50,287 nucleotides of DNA from positions 1 through 50,287 of the forward strand of contig JAIDCC010000069.1 in assembly GCA_029056055.1 (NCBI GenBank), in the 5' to 3' direction. The DNA is from Duncaniella sp. Lineage in GTDB: Bacteria; Bacteroidota; Bacteroidia; Bacteroidales; Muribaculaceae. The notes below the pieces were generated by a model that saw only the letters and a list, made by a program, of their open reading frames with translations, made no database searches and had not been told where the DNA came from. A program made the position numbers and the translations under genes. This document shows, piece after piece, positions 37,150 to 46,285 of this stretch (within the stretch, counting starts at the first letter, position 1; each line of letters opens with the position of its first letter).

Positions 37150-38024
37150 TGAAACGCCTCATTCTCTCTCTGCTCGCACTGCTGGCCGCGACCGTCGTGG
37201 TGACCGCTCAAAAGGTGGTCACCATCACGGGTGAGGCCACCTATTACGGCGATGCCACCGACTCGCCCGCCGACGCGCGGCGAAAAGCTCTCGAACGCGC
37301 CCGTCTCAACGCGCTCGCCGAGAAATTCGGCACGGTCATTTCGGGAAGTGACATCAGCCGAGGCGAAAACCTCAACGGCAGGGAGACCTCGTTTTTCTCG
37401 TCGCTCACCTCTACAGAGGTCAAGGGTGAATGGATAGCCGACGAAGGCGAGCCGGAATACAAATTCGAGCTCGACTCCGACGGCCACTACGTGGTCAGTT
37501 GCAAGGTGACCGTAAAAGCGCGCGCCCTCTCAAACAAGGCTCCAGACTTCAAAGCCCTGCCTCTGCGCAACGGCGCCGAAGAGCGACATTTCGCGACGGA
37601 GTTTGCGAGCGGCGACGACCTTTTCCTTCAATTCCTCGCGCCTGTCAACGGCTACGTGGCCGTCTACCTTGTCGCGGGCAACGAAGTGATGACACTTCTC
37701 CCCTACCAGGCGTCGACCACCGGCAAAGTGCCCGTCAAGGCCGGAAAGACATATGTGTTCTTTTCTTCCGCTCACGCCGACCCCAACTTCGGCACAGCCG
37801 ATGAATTGACCCTCGGCACCGACGACACGATAGAGCGCGACCAACTCTACGTGCTCTTCTCCCCACGGGAGTTTGCCAAGGCCCTCGACCACGGAGGTAC
37901 GGGGACACAGCCCCGTTCGCTCAGCTACACCGACTTTGCCAAATGGATAAGCCGTCTGCGCAGCGCCGACGACGAAATGGGCATGAAGGTGTTCAACATC
38001 GTCATCACCGGCAATCAGCAATAA
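37149..38024 (+). CDS. Exported DUF4384 protein
   Basis: The 291-residue protein has a signal peptide (cleaved after VVTAQ). Residues about 25-75 (GEATYYGDATDSPADARRKA, LNALAEKFGTVISG) resemble the N-terminal fold of FlgT/LPP20-like proteins. Residues about 150-240 fit DUF4384 (DDLFLQFLAPVNGYVAVYLV, MTLLPYQ). DUF4384 is a beta domain that I know mainly as a partner or fusion of bacterial caspases. Its ATG shares a base with the caspase gene stop, so translation is coupled. A role as binding partner or substrate of the caspase is inference. Confidence 0.85.
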   Translation: MKRLILSLLALLAATVVVTAQKVVTITGEATYYGDATDSPADARRKALERARLNALAEKFGTVISGSDISRGENLNGRETSFFSSLTSTEVKGEWIADEGEPEYKFELDSDGHYVVSCKVTVKARALSNKAPDFKALPLRNGAEERHFATEFASGDDLFLQFLAPVNGYVAVYLVAGNEVMTLLPYQASTTGKVPVKAGKTYVFFSSAHADPNFGTADELTLGTDDTIERDQLYVLFSPREFAKALDHGGTGTQPRSLSYTDFAKWISRLRSADDEMGMKVFNIVITGNQQ

Positions 38025-38054
38025 TTTCAATTCACATTTTTCACACACGCACCT

Positions 38055-38690
38055 ATGAAGAAATTTTTAACTTTACTCCTGACTCTCTGCCTCGCTATAG
38101 GCGCATGTCAGGCCGCAGAACTCACCAAGAAACAGCGCAAACAAATCGACAAGGAAGCCAAAGCCAAACTCAAGGAATACAAGAAAGAAGGTTGGACAGT
38201 GTTCGGCAGCTCGCGCACACTCGAAAGCGTCCTCAACCGTCATCTCGAAACCCTCGAAGAGAAGGGCGACGACGGCTATGAAGTAGTCGGCACCGCCGGA
38301 AATTTCAAGGCCAAGAACATCGGACATCAGCAGGCCGTCAATGATGCCTGCATCTCTTACGCCGGCATGGCGGGGTCGGAAGTGCGCGGCCAGGTGGCCA
38401 ACGAAGTCAAGGCCAACGGCACCGACCTCGATGACGAATTCGAACACTTCATGGCCACTTACCAACGTCTCGTGGAACGCGAAATCAAAAGCGAGATGCA
38501 GGAAAGTTTTTCGATAATCCGCGAGCTCCCCACAGGCGGCTTCGAGATGCAGACATTCTTCATCGTCAGCGAGAGCGCAGCCGCAAAGGCGCGTCAGCGT
38601 GCGGCCGAAGCTGCCCTCAAGGAGAGCGAGACAGCGCAGGCCCACAGCGAACGTCTTTCGGCCGTCATCCGCAAAGCTTTCGAACGCTAA
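38055..38690 (+). CDS. Exported protein of unknown function, caspase operon
   Basis: The 211-residue protein has a signal peptide (MKKFLTLLLTLCLAIGACQAAE; a lipoprotein reading with cysteine at 18 is less likely). The mature part is helical and highly charged: a Lys-rich helix at about 24-50, a segment LNRHLETLEEKGDDGYEVVGTA, then QAVNDACISYAGMAGSEVRGQV and a C-terminal coiled coil rich in Ala and Glu. The middle faintly resembles LPP20-type secretins-associated proteins. I do not recognise a family. It sits 30 bp after the DUF4384 gene and 3 bp before the transglutaminase-like gene. Confidence 0.8.
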   Translation: MKKFLTLLLTLCLAIGACQAAELTKKQRKQIDKEAKAKLKEYKKEGWTVFGSSRTLESVLNRHLETLEEKGDDGYEVVGTAGNFKAKNIGHQQAVNDACISYAGMAGSEVRGQVANEVKANGTDLDDEFEHFMATYQRLVEREIKSEMQESFSIIRELPTGGFEMQTFFIVSESAAAKARQRAAEAALKESETAQAHSERLSAVIRKAFER

Positions 38691-38693
38691 GCC

Positions 38694-40157
38694 ATGAGAT
38701 GGCCCTCCGCTCTTTGGCTTGGCTGCGCGGCTGCCATCCTGTCTACGCAATCTGCCGGCGCGCAGGAGCGAGAGTCGTATGACGACTTCCGCAACCGCGT
38801 CATGGCCGAGCACGACGCTTTCCGCAACTCCGTGCTCGACAGCTACTCGAAATTCTTCAATTCCGTATGGCAGGAATACGAGCAGTTTCAGGAAGCGGGA
38901 CGCTGGCCCGAGCCGAAGCCTTTGAAAGCGCCTGTTGCGCCGGAGCCGGACAAGACGCGGCCCGCCGTGACACTCCCCTCTCCTCCCCGGCCGGAGAAGC
39001 CCAAAGTCGAAGTGGCTCGAAAGGATGTGGAGGTGCCCGAAACCAAACGGCCTCAGCGCACGTCGGGTAAGGAAACGACCATTGATTTCTACGGAGTGCC
39101 CGTAGTGATAGCCGGACGCGCTCCCATGCTCATTGGCAAACTCGAAAAGGGAGCCGATTTTGCGGCACAATGGGAGAAACTGAGTGCCGATCCTACGGCC
39201 ATCGAAGCAGCTGCCGCGATAGCCGCAAAAGCGCGTGAGCTCGGCTTGAACGACTTCCTGACTTTCGACCTCGTAAGAGAATACGTCAGACAGACAAATA
39301 CGCGCGCACATTCCACGGTGCGCACCGCGCTCGTCCATTACATCGCAAGCCACCTTGGTTTCAACATCCGCGTCGCGCTCGTCAACGGCGAGGGAGTAAT
39401 CCTGCTCAACACATTGCAGACCCTCTACGGCAAACCCTACTACAACGTAGCGGGAGAGAAGTATTATCTCTTCCCCGACGGCGTCGACTTCAGCGGGCCT
39501 GTCAGAGTCTCCACCTGTCCGCTCCCCGCCGATGCCGACCACGGCCGAGCCGTCGACATGCGCTTCAACCGCCCGCTGACCCTCCCGGTCAAACCGCACG
39601 ACTTCACACTCACAGCCGCAGGGCTGACCCTGGCCGGGACTGTCAACGCAAACATCTATCCCATGCTTTATCGCTATCCGCAGACCGACTATGAGGTCTA
39701 CGCTGTGTCGAGTCTCGACCCCTCTCTGCGCCGCGACCTCGTGGCACAGCTCAAAAGTCAGCTTGACTCGGTGGCCCCTCTCGAGGCAGCCGACCGTCTG
39801 CTCGGATTCACGCAGACAGCCATAAAGTATGCCACCGACGAGCAGGCCCACGGCTTCGAAAAGCCCTACTTCCTTGAGGAGTGGCTCTACTACCCGCTCA
39901 ACGATTGCGAGGACCGCGCCGTGTTCTACAGCTACATGCTCTGGAACGCACTTGGCATCGAATGTCAGATGATTAACTATCCGGGGCACGAGAGCGTGGC
40001 TCTCACGCTGCCGGGGGTCACCGAGGGTGACCGCTACGAGTCGGAGGGAAAGACATTTCTCATCTCCGACCCGACATACATCGGCGCTCGCACGGGGCAG
40101 GGGATGCCTGTCTATGCTACGACGCCTCCGCGCATTGATTATCATTACCACCGCTGA
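38694..40157 (+). CDS. Exported transglutaminase-like protease
   Basis: The 487-residue protein has a signal peptide (cleaved near AGAQ). An N-terminal helical repeat (YDDFRNRVMAEHDAFRNS) and a Pro-rich linker (about 70-125) lead into a larger domain. The catalytic triad of the transglutaminase-like cysteine protease fold is visible as C405 (LNDCEDRAVFYSYML), H432 (YPGHESVAL) and D459 (ISDPTYIGA). It may hydrolyse or cross-link peptides in the envelope. It is the last gene of the operon and is followed by a terminator. Together with the caspase it gives the operon two different cysteine-protease folds. Confidence 0.87.
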   Translation: MRWPSALWLGCAAAILSTQSAGAQERESYDDFRNRVMAEHDAFRNSVLDSYSKFFNSVWQEYEQFQEAGRWPEPKPLKAPVAPEPDKTRPAVTLPSPPRPEKPKVEVARKDVEVPETKRPQRTSGKETTIDFYGVPVVIAGRAPMLIGKLEKGADFAAQWEKLSADPTAIEAAAAIAAKARELGLNDFLTFDLVREYVRQTNTRAHSTVRTALVHYIASHLGFNIRVALVNGEGVILLNTLQTLYGKPYYNVAGEKYYLFPDGVDFSGPVRVSTCPLPADADHGRAVDMRFNRPLTLPVKPHDFTLTAAGLTLAGTVNANIYPMLYRYPQTDYEVYAVSSLDPSLRRDLVAQLKSQLDSVAPLEAADRLLGFTQTAIKYATDEQAHGFEKPYFLEEWLYYPLNDCEDRAVFYSYMLWNALGIECQMINYPGHESVALTLPGVTEGDRYESEGKTFLISDPTYIGARTGQGMPVYATTPPRIDYHYHR

Positions 40158-40173
40158 AAAGCACACGCTTCCG

Positions 40174-40214
40174 CGGCCGGCATTTCCGACAATTCGGATT
40201 TGCCGGCCGTTTTG
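40174..40214 (+). terminator. Terminator of the CHASE2-caspase operon
   Basis: CGGCCGGCA (40174-40182) pairs with TGCCGGCCG (40201-40209); the loop has an inner pairing CCGA/TCGG. TTTTG follows. It lies 17 bases past the last stop codon. Confidence 0.75.
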
Positions 40215-40312
40215 CTCGTTGTCAGGAGGACATATTGCCATAAAATACACATATTTCGCGTGGAATGTAACTTTTTCGACTTATTAATTACTCGAAATTG
40301 CTGATAAATTTG

Positions 40313-40320
40313 TAATTTTG
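40313..40320 (+). promoter_or_regulatory. -7 box of the large M16 peptidase gene
   Basis: TAATTTTG matches the box. No good -33 is visible. Transcription from here gives a leader of about 184 bases to the ATG at 40511. I see no riboswitch or other named structure in that leader. Confidence 0.5.
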
Positions 40321-40510
40321 CAAAATCTTTGCATACGAAGAGGCCTGAAAAGAGTCGTTGATGAGTCAAATCAGACGACGCAACGGACGTTGATTTATTT
40401 AAAGTATGTTAAATACATCTTGTTTCTGTCACTTTCCGGCCAAATCTCCGTCTATTAGTGAAGAGCAAAAATTTCCGATTGTCAACTCATTCAAACTAAT
40501 CATTATTATA

Positions 40511-43345
40511 ATGAAAAAAATGTTCAAACGCGTAGTGTCTGTGATGCTCGCCGCCATGATGATGCCTGTCATCGCCTGGGCGCAGAACGACCAGATGCTC
40601 CAGCCGCTGCCCACGGACCCCGCCGTGCGTATCGGCAAGCTCGACAACGGCCTCACCTACTACATTCGTCACAACGAATACCCCAAAGGTCAGGCAGACT
40701 TCTACATCGCCCAGAGCGTAGGTTCGGCTCTTGAGGAAGACAACCAGCGCGGTCTGGCTCACTTCCTTGAGCACATGTGCTTCAACGGCACCACCCACTT
40801 CCCCGACAACACCCTGCGTGAATGGCTCGAAAGCATCGGCGTGAAGTTCGGCGACAACCTCAACGCCTACACTTCAATCGACGAGACCGTCTACAACATC
40901 TCAAACGTGCCCGTTGCGCGTGAATCCGTTCAGGACTCCTGCCTCCTCATCCTCCACGACTGGGCCAATGACCTTACCCTCGCCCCCGAGGAAATCGACA
41001 AAGAACGCGCTGTGATACATGAAGAATGGCGCCGCTCGATGGTAGGCTCGGAGCGTATCGATGAAAAGATTCTCCCCGACCTCTTCCCCACCACCAAGTA
41101 TGGCTACCGTCTGCCTATCGGCACCATGGAAGTGGTAGACAACTTCCCCCATCAGGCACTCCGCGACTACTATGAAGCATGGTATCGCCCCGACCAGCAG
41201 GCCATCGTCGTAGTAGGCGACATCGACGTTGACCGCATCGAAGGCAAAATCAAAGAGATGTTTGCCGACATCGAAATGCCCGCCGATGCTCCGGCCCGCA
41301 CCTACCAGCCCGTGCCCGACCACGAAGGCACCCTCTACGGCATCGGTGAAGACCCCGAGCAGACTGTGCTCCGCGCCGAGCTCATGTGGATTTCCGACCC
41401 TCTGCCCAAAGAGGCCAATGGCTCTATTACTTTCCTCATGCAGCAGTACATGCAGCACATTATCGCTCAGATGTTAAACCAGCGCCTCGAGGACCTCGCT
41501 TCGAAGCCCGATGCTCCCTTCGCCGCAGCAGGAAGCTATTTCGGTCATTATATCCTTACGAAGACCAAAGATGCTTACACAACTGTAGTGATTGCTAAAG
41601 ACAACGACATCATTGACCCGCTTCAGGCTCTTTATCGCGAAGTGCTTCGCGCACAGCGCGGCGGTTTCACTCACTCTGAGTATGAGCGCGCCAAGAGCGA
41701 CTATCTGTCTATGCTGGAAAGAGCTTACAACAACCGCGAGACCACCCAAAACGAAAGCTACGTCAATGAGTATGTGCGCCACTTCCTCGACGGCTATGCT
41801 ATGCCCGGCATCGAGACCGAATGGCAGCTCGTTCAGATGATTGCCTCGCAGATTCCCGTCGAGATGATTAACATGGCTTTCGCCGAGACCATCACTCCCG
41901 ACAACCGCGCCCTCAAATTGCTTTCGCCCCAGAAAGAGGGCTATACCCTTCCCACCAAGGAGCAACTTGCTGCAGCTCTCGCGGCTGTAGACGCAGAGGA
42001 AATCGAAGGCTTCGTGGATGAAGTCAAGGCCGAACCCCTCGTTGAGGTTGCCCCCGTGGCCGGCAAGATTGTTTCTGTAACTGAAAATCCCCTCTTCGGC
42101 ACCACCGAGTGGACCCTCTCCAACGGTGCCAAGGTCATCATCAAACAGACCAAGTTCAAGGCCGACGAAATCCTCTTCGAGGCAACCGCCCGCGGCGGCT
42201 ATTCCGGTCTTGCAGCCCTCGCCGACACCTCTTCGGTAGGCTTTATGCCCGTTGCTCTCCAGCAGAATGGTCTCGGCAGCTATACCTCTTCCGACCTCAC
42301 CAAGTATCTCGCAGGCAAGAACGTAGGTATCGAAGCTTCGTTCAATCCCTTCTCGCGCGATATAGAAGGAGCGACCACGCCCAAAGACCTCCCCGCATTC
42401 ATGGAAATCCTCTACATGACGTTCAAGAACATTCAGTGGACCGAAGACGAGTATAATGCCATCCAGAAGAGCTACGCAAGCATCGTTGCCAACCGCGAAA
42501 GCGACCCGCAGTTCGTCTGGTCGCGTGAAGTCTCAAACGGCCTCTTCAAGTCGCCCTTCCGTCATGTGCTGACCGCCAAGAGAATCAATGAGGCCAAGCG
42601 TGAAGTCATCACCGACCTTGTCCACAAAATGACTGCAAACGCCGCAGACTGGACTTTCGTCTTCGTCGGCAACGTCGACCTCGACTCGCTCCGTCCGCTG
42701 GTAGAGACCTACATCGCATCGCTGCCCGGCGACGCTTCGACCGCCGTAAAGAACTTTGATGCTTACGACCCCGGTTATTACATTACTCCCGGCAAAGCCA
42801 ACATCGAGGCTACCACTGCTATGGAGACCCCCCAGACCTGGGTTTATCTCATGGGTTATGCTCAGCTCCCCTACGACGTAAAGAACGCCCAGATTGCAGG
42901 GGTTGCCGGTCAGATTCTCACCAACCGTCTCATCAAGACTGTACGCGAAGACATGGGTGCCGTCTACTCTATTAGAGCTTACGGTCAGGCATCACGCACC
43001 GGTTTCACACCCTTCACTCTTATGACCCAATTCCCCATGAAGCCTGAAATGAAGGCTGAGGTGCTCGACTACATCGCCGGCCAGTTCAAGGCTATGGAAA
43101 GCGACGTGACCGACGCCGAGCTCGCTCCCATCAAGGAATACATGGTGAAGAACTACACCGAAAACCGCGAGCTCAACCAGCCCTGGCTCAACGCCATCAC
43201 CGGCTATCTCGTGAACGGTGTCGACACCTTCAACCCCGCCATCGAATCGATGAACTCCATCACCGTCGACGACGTGATGAACTACATGAAGCAGCTCAAC
43301 GCCGCAGGCAACTACAGCACCGTAGTGCTCGACCCCGCTAACTAA
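40511..43345 (+). CDS. Large M16 family zinc metallopeptidase, exported
   Basis: The 944-residue protein starts at the ATG at 40511, which begins a signal peptide (MKKMFKRVVSVMLAAMMMPV, cleaved after WAQ); the upstream in-frame ATG at 40406 lacks this. The active half has HFLEH at 84-88 and the downstream glutamate in ERAVIHEEWR. The second half (about 540-944) is the inactive M16 repeat, so the protein is a pitrilysin/PqqL-like two-half enzyme. It should degrade peptides in the periplasm. Codon use is strongly biased to a few preferred codons, suggesting high expression. It is a separate transcript from the caspase operon. Confidence 0.94.
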   Translation: MKKMFKRVVSVMLAAMMMPVIAWAQNDQMLQPLPTDPAVRIGKLDNGLTYYIRHNEYPKGQADFYIAQSVGSALEEDNQRGLAHFLEHMCFNGTTHFPDNTLREWLESIGVKFGDNLNAYTSIDETVYNISNVPVARESVQDSCLLILHDWANDLTLAPEEIDKERAVIHEEWRRSMVGSERIDEKILPDLFPTTKYGYRLPIGTMEVVDNFPHQALRDYYEAWYRPDQQAIVVVGDIDVDRIEGKIKEMFADIEMPADAPARTYQPVPDHEGTLYGIGEDPEQTVLRAELMWISDPLPKEANGSITFLMQQYMQHIIAQMLNQRLEDLASKPDAPFAAAGSYFGHYILTKTKDAYTTVVIAKDNDIIDPLQALYREVLRAQRGGFTHSEYERAKSDYLSMLERAYNNRETTQNESYVNEYVRHFLDGYAMPGIETEWQLVQMIASQIPVEMINMAFAETITPDNRALKLLSPQKEGYTLPTKEQLAAALAAVDAEEIEGFVDEVKAEPLVEVAPVAGKIVSVTENPLFGTTEWTLSNGAKVIIKQTKFKADEILFEATARGGYSGLAALADTSSVGFMPVALQQNGLGSYTSSDLTKYLAGKNVGIEASFNPFSRDIEGATTPKDLPAFMEILYMTFKNIQWTEDEYNAIQKSYASIVANRESDPQFVWSREVSNGLFKSPFRHVLTAKRINEAKREVITDLVHKMTANAADWTFVFVGNVDLDSLRPLVETYIASLPGDASTAVKNFDAYDPGYYITPGKANIEATTAMETPQTWVYLMGYAQLPYDVKNAQIAGVAGQILTNRLIKTVREDMGAVYSIRAYGQASRTGFTPFTLMTQFPMKPEMKAEVLDYIAGQFKAMESDVTDAELAPIKEYMVKNYTENRELNQPWLNAITGYLVNGVDTFNPAIESMNSITVDDVMNYMKQLNAAGNYSTVVLDPAN

Positions 43346-43375
43346 GCGGCCGCGCTTTTGAAAAGAAACTGACCT

Positions 43376-43414
43376 GTCGGTCTCCGCCTCAATCTGCGGA
43401 GACCGACTTTTTTT
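43376..43414 (+). terminator. Terminator of the large M16 peptidase gene
   Basis: A perfect 12-bp stem (43376-43387 with 43396-43407, GTCGGTCTCCGC) and an eight-base loop are followed by seven T. This is a textbook intrinsic terminator. Confidence 0.9.
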
Positions 43415-43424
43415 CATACGCAGA

Positions 43425-43456
43425 TTTGCATTTTTCGAAATAATCAAGTAATTTTG
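43425..43456 (+). promoter_or_regulatory. Promoter of rubrerythrin
   Basis: TTTG at 43425-43428, 20 bases, then TAATTTTG at 43449-43456. Transcription should begin near 43463, leaving a leader of about 130 bases. Confidence 0.8.
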
Positions 43457-43477
43457 CCTTAAACAAACGCCGGTGTC

Positions 43478-43532
43478 CCGACGTTCTACAACCGGGGCCG
43501 AACCTCAGCAGGCTCCCCCGCGGCAACGTCGG
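43478..43532 (+). promoter_or_regulatory. Leader hairpin of rubrerythrin mRNA
   Basis: CCGACGTT (43478-43485) pairs with AACGTCGG (43525-43532) around a G/C-rich loop in the long 5' leader. A regulatory or stabilising role is inferred only from the structure. Confidence 0.4.
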
Positions 43533-43595
43533 CACAGCCGCCGCTGCCAAGAGATTTCGAAAACATCAAACATCAATTCTTTTACTATTATCGTT

Positions 43596-44159
43596 ATGAA
43601 GAAAAAATTTATCTGCACCGTCTGCGGTTATGTGCACGAAGGTGACGAAGCTCCCGAAAAGTGCCCCGTCTGCAAAGCTCCCAAGAGCGCGTTCAAGGAA
43701 CTCTCCGACGACCCCGAAAAGGCTCTTAAGTTCGTAACCGAACACGTCATCGGCATCGCCAAAGACACCGACGACCAGATGAAGGCCGACCTCCGTGCTC
43801 ACTTCGAAGGCGAGTGCGGCGAGGTAGGTATGTATCTCGCCATGTCGCGTCAGGCCGACCGCGAAGGCTATCCCGAAATCGCCGACGCTTTCAAGCGCTA
43901 CGCTTTCGAGGAAGCTGAACACGCTTCACGCTTTGCCGAACTCCTCGGCGAGACCGTATGGAACACCGAAGAAAACCTCAAGCGCCGCATGCAGGCCGAA
44001 GCTGGTGCCAACGCCGACAAGATGCGCATTGCAAAGCGTGCAAAGGAGCTCAACCTCGATGCCATCCACGACACCGTTCACGAAATGGCCAAGGACGAGG
44101 CTCGTCACGGCCAGGGCTTCGCCGGTCTCTACCAGCGTTTCTTCGGCAACAAGAAGTAA
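43596..44159 (+). CDS. Rubrerythrin, rubredoxin domain first
   Basis: The 187-residue protein starts at the ATG at 43596, which begins [14 protein letters not shown]. The rubredoxin iron site is C7, C10, C23 and C26, at the N-terminus rather than the C-terminus as in classical rubrerythrin. The ferritin-like di-iron domain follows ([51 protein letters not shown]). This reversed order is found in peroxidase-type rubrerythrins of anaerobes, which reduce hydrogen peroxide. Codon use is strongly biased, suggesting high expression. Confidence 0.93.
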   Translation: MKKKFICTVCGYVHEGDEAPEKCPVCKAPKSAFKELSDDPEKALKFVTEHVIGIAKDTDDQMKADLRAHFEGECGEVGMYLAMSRQADREGYPEIADAFKRYAFEEAEHASRFAELLGETVWNTEENLKRRMQAEAGANADKMRIAKRAKELNLDAIHDTVHEMAKDEARHGQGFAGLYQRFFGNKK

Positions 44160-44238
44160 AAACTTGCCCCGACTCGGCGTTGCCTCGCGAGGCTTCGCGA
44201 CGTCTTTAGACTTTCTCTCACTCCGACGGTGAGAGGCC

Positions 44239-44274
44239 GCGGGAGACAGACTCTGTGTCGGTCTCCCGCTTTTT
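44239..44274 (+). terminator. Terminator of rubrerythrin
   Basis: GCGGGAGAC (44239-44247) pairs with GTCTCCCGC (44261-44269) and is followed by five T. The gap on to 44394 also holds an inverted repeat (CCGTGTGC 44289-44296 with GCACACGG 44313-44320) with no assigned role. Confidence 0.8.
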
Positions 44275-44393
44275 CGTACCTACAAAATCCGTGTGCCGGC
44301 TTTGACAAGAACGCACACGGCGGAAACAATTTTTACATAGTCTGCAAATATCTTGCTTCTTGCAGAATTTGACACACCCGTGTTATAGAAAAA

Positions 44394-44425
44394 TTTGCAT
44401 ACTACGGAATAAATTCGTAATTTTG
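44394..44425 (+). promoter_or_regulatory. Promoter of the rhamnose operon
   Basis: TTTG at 44394-44397, 20 bases, then TAATTTTG at 44418-44425. Transcription starts near 44432, about 63 bases before rhaM. I cannot identify a regulator-binding site with confidence. Confidence 0.8.
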
Positions 44426-44494
44426 CCAACACGACAGACAAGTCCTTAGAGGAATGTCTCTGCCTTAAAACATCTATATATACCTTGTTAACTT

Positions 44495-44812
44495 ATGACA
44501 CGTTTTGCTTTCAAGATGCAGCTCAAGCCCGGATTTGAGGAAGAGTATGAGCGCCGTCACGCCGCTCTCTGGCCCGAACTCAAAGAGAAAATCCGCCAGT
44601 CTGGTGTAAAGAACTACTCAATCTTTTGGGATAAAGACACCAACATACTTTTCGGATATCAGGAAGTGGAGGGCGACTCCAACTCACAGGATGCCGAAGC
44701 TGCCGACGAAGTGACCCGCAAATGGTGGGACTACATGGCCGACATCATGGAGGTCAATCCCGACAACTCGCCCGTCACCATCCCCGTCAAGGAAGTTTTC
44801 CATCTTGATTGA
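44495..44812 (+). CDS. rhaM: L-rhamnose mutarotase
   Basis: The 105-residue cytosolic enzyme interconverts alpha- and beta-L-rhamnose. It matches RhaM along its length: FKMQLKPGFEEEYERRHAALWPEL, NYSIFWDKDTNILFGY and RKWWDYMADIMEVNPDNSPV with the conserved Trp pair. It is the first gene of the operon; the rhaB coding region starts 34 bp after its stop. Confidence 0.95.
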   Translation: MTRFAFKMQLKPGFEEEYERRHAALWPELKEKIRQSGVKNYSIFWDKDTNILFGYQEVEGDSNSQDAEAADEVTRKWWDYMADIMEVNPDNSPVTIPVKEVFHLD

Positions 44813-44846
44813 CCCTGAAAACAGTACCCCAGAATATCTTACCCGA

Positions 44847-46283
44847 ATGAAAAAATATCATTTCGCTGTTGACCTCGGCGCGACAAGCGGTCGCACCATC
44901 CTCGCCTCCTACGACGGCGAGAAAGTGGAAATGGAAGAAATCTCACGTTTCAAACACCCGATGCTTCCGCTCCACGGTCACCTCTACTGGAATCTCCCCG
45001 GCCTCTACCACGAAATACTTCTCGGTCTGCGCAAGGCAGCCGCCAAGCTCGCCGCCATGACCCCTGCTGCCACAATCGAAAGCATCGGCATCGATACGTG
45101 GGGCTGCGACGTGGCGTTCTTCAACGCCGACGGTTCGCTCGCAGGTCTCCCCCACTGCTATCGCGACAGCCACACCGAGGGCGCGGTCGAGAAATTCGCT
45201 GCAACCAAGGTGTCGAAGGAAGAGACATACAGCCTCACCGGCATCCAGTTCATGGACTTCAACACGCTCTTCCAGCTCGCCACGATGGCCGACAACGGCA
45301 GCCCCGTGCTTGCCAAAGCCGACAAAATTCTTTTCATTCCCGACGCTCTGGCCTACATGCTTACCGGCAATGCCGTGACCGAGTACACCGTGGCTTCGAC
45401 TTCGCAAATCCTCAACCCCAATACGGGCGACCTCGACGCCAAGCTGCTTGAAAGCATCGGCGTGCCCCGCGAAAAGTTCGGCCCGATGGTCAACCCCGGC
45501 GTAGTCATCGGCACACTCACACCTGAAGTTCAGGCCTTCACAGGTCTCGGCGCAGTGCCCGTGGTTGCCGTAGCCGGCCATGACACCGCTTCGGCTGTGA
45601 TTGGCGTCCCCACTCCCGACGAAAATTACGCCTACCTGAGCTGCGGCACCTGGAGCCTCCTCGGCATCGAGAGCAAAACTCCTATCATCAACGAGAAGAG
45701 CCGCGAATACAACTTTACCAACGAAGGTGGCATCGACGGCACCACCCGTTTCCTCAAGAACATCTGCGGCATGTGGATTTTCGAACGCTGCCGCGAGGAG
45801 TTTGTCGACGCTCCCGACGACGTGGCCGCCCTCGTGGCCCTCTGCCTCGACAGCGACCTTGACACCATCATCAATCCCGACGACCCCGCGTTTGCCCACC
45901 CCGACTCGATGATTAAGGCCATCGACGATTATTGCGCTCGCACCGGCCAGAAGAAGCCGGAGACCACAGCCGACTACGTCCACGTGATTTTCCGCAGTCT
46001 CGCCCGTCGCTACAAAGAGGTGCTCGGTTGGCTTAAGGAGCTTCATGACGGCAGCATAGACCGTCTGCACGTAATCGGCGGCGGCTCGCGCAACGCCCAT
46101 CTCATGCAGATGACCGCCGACGAACTCGGCATCCCCGTAGTGGCAGGTCCGGCCGAATGTACCGCCCTCGGCAACGTGCTCGTGCAGATGCGCGCCTCGG
46201 GCGAAGTAGATTCGCTCGCCGACATGCGCCGCGTGGCAGCCGCTTCGACCGAAACCGTCACCTACAACCCTTCAGAGAAATAA
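44847..46283 (+). CDS. rhaB: Rhamnulokinase
   Basis: The 478-residue kinase phosphorylates L-rhamnulose at C1. The ATG at 44847 gives the normal FGGY-kinase start MKKYHFAVDLGATSGRTIL; a TTG at 44805 inside rhaM is rejected. Further motifs are IDTWGCDVAFFNADG, VAGHDTASAV (catalytic Asp), LSCGTWSLLGIE and IGGGSRNAHLMQMTAD. The intergenic element A2 begins three bases after its stop. Confidence 0.95.
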   Translation: MKKYHFAVDLGATSGRTILASYDGEKVEMEEISRFKHPMLPLHGHLYWNLPGLYHEILLGLRKAAAKLAAMTPAATIESIGIDTWGCDVAFFNADGSLAGLPHCYRDSHTEGAVEKFAATKVSKEETYSLTGIQFMDFNTLFQLATMADNGSPVLAKADKILFIPDALAYMLTGNAVTEYTVASTSQILNPNTGDLDAKLLESIGVPREKFGPMVNPGVVIGTLTPEVQAFTGLGAVPVVAVAGHDTASAVIGVPTPDENYAYLSCGTWSLLGIESKTPIINEKSREYNFTNEGGIDGTTRFLKNICGMWIFERCREEFVDAPDDVAALVALCLDSDLDTIINPDDPAFAHPDSMIKAIDDYCARTGQKKPETTADYVHVIFRSLARRYKEVLGWLKELHDGSIDRLHVIGGGSRNAHLMQMTADELGIPVVAGPAECTALGNVLVQMRASGEVDSLADMRRVAAASTETVTYNPSEK

Positions 46284-46285
46284 TC

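Noticed and set aside
38073-40250. Open frame of 725 codons on the minus strand opposite the end of the caspase operon
   Set aside because: Antisense shadow spanning two real genes and a terminator.
44289-44320. Inverted repeat CCGTGTGC/GCACACGG as second terminator
   Set aside because: No T-run follows and a good terminator lies just upstream; kept only as a possible operator.
44805-44846. TTG at 44805 as start of rhaB
   Set aside because: It lies inside rhaM and adds residues not found in FGGY kinases; the ATG at 44847 gives the family start.
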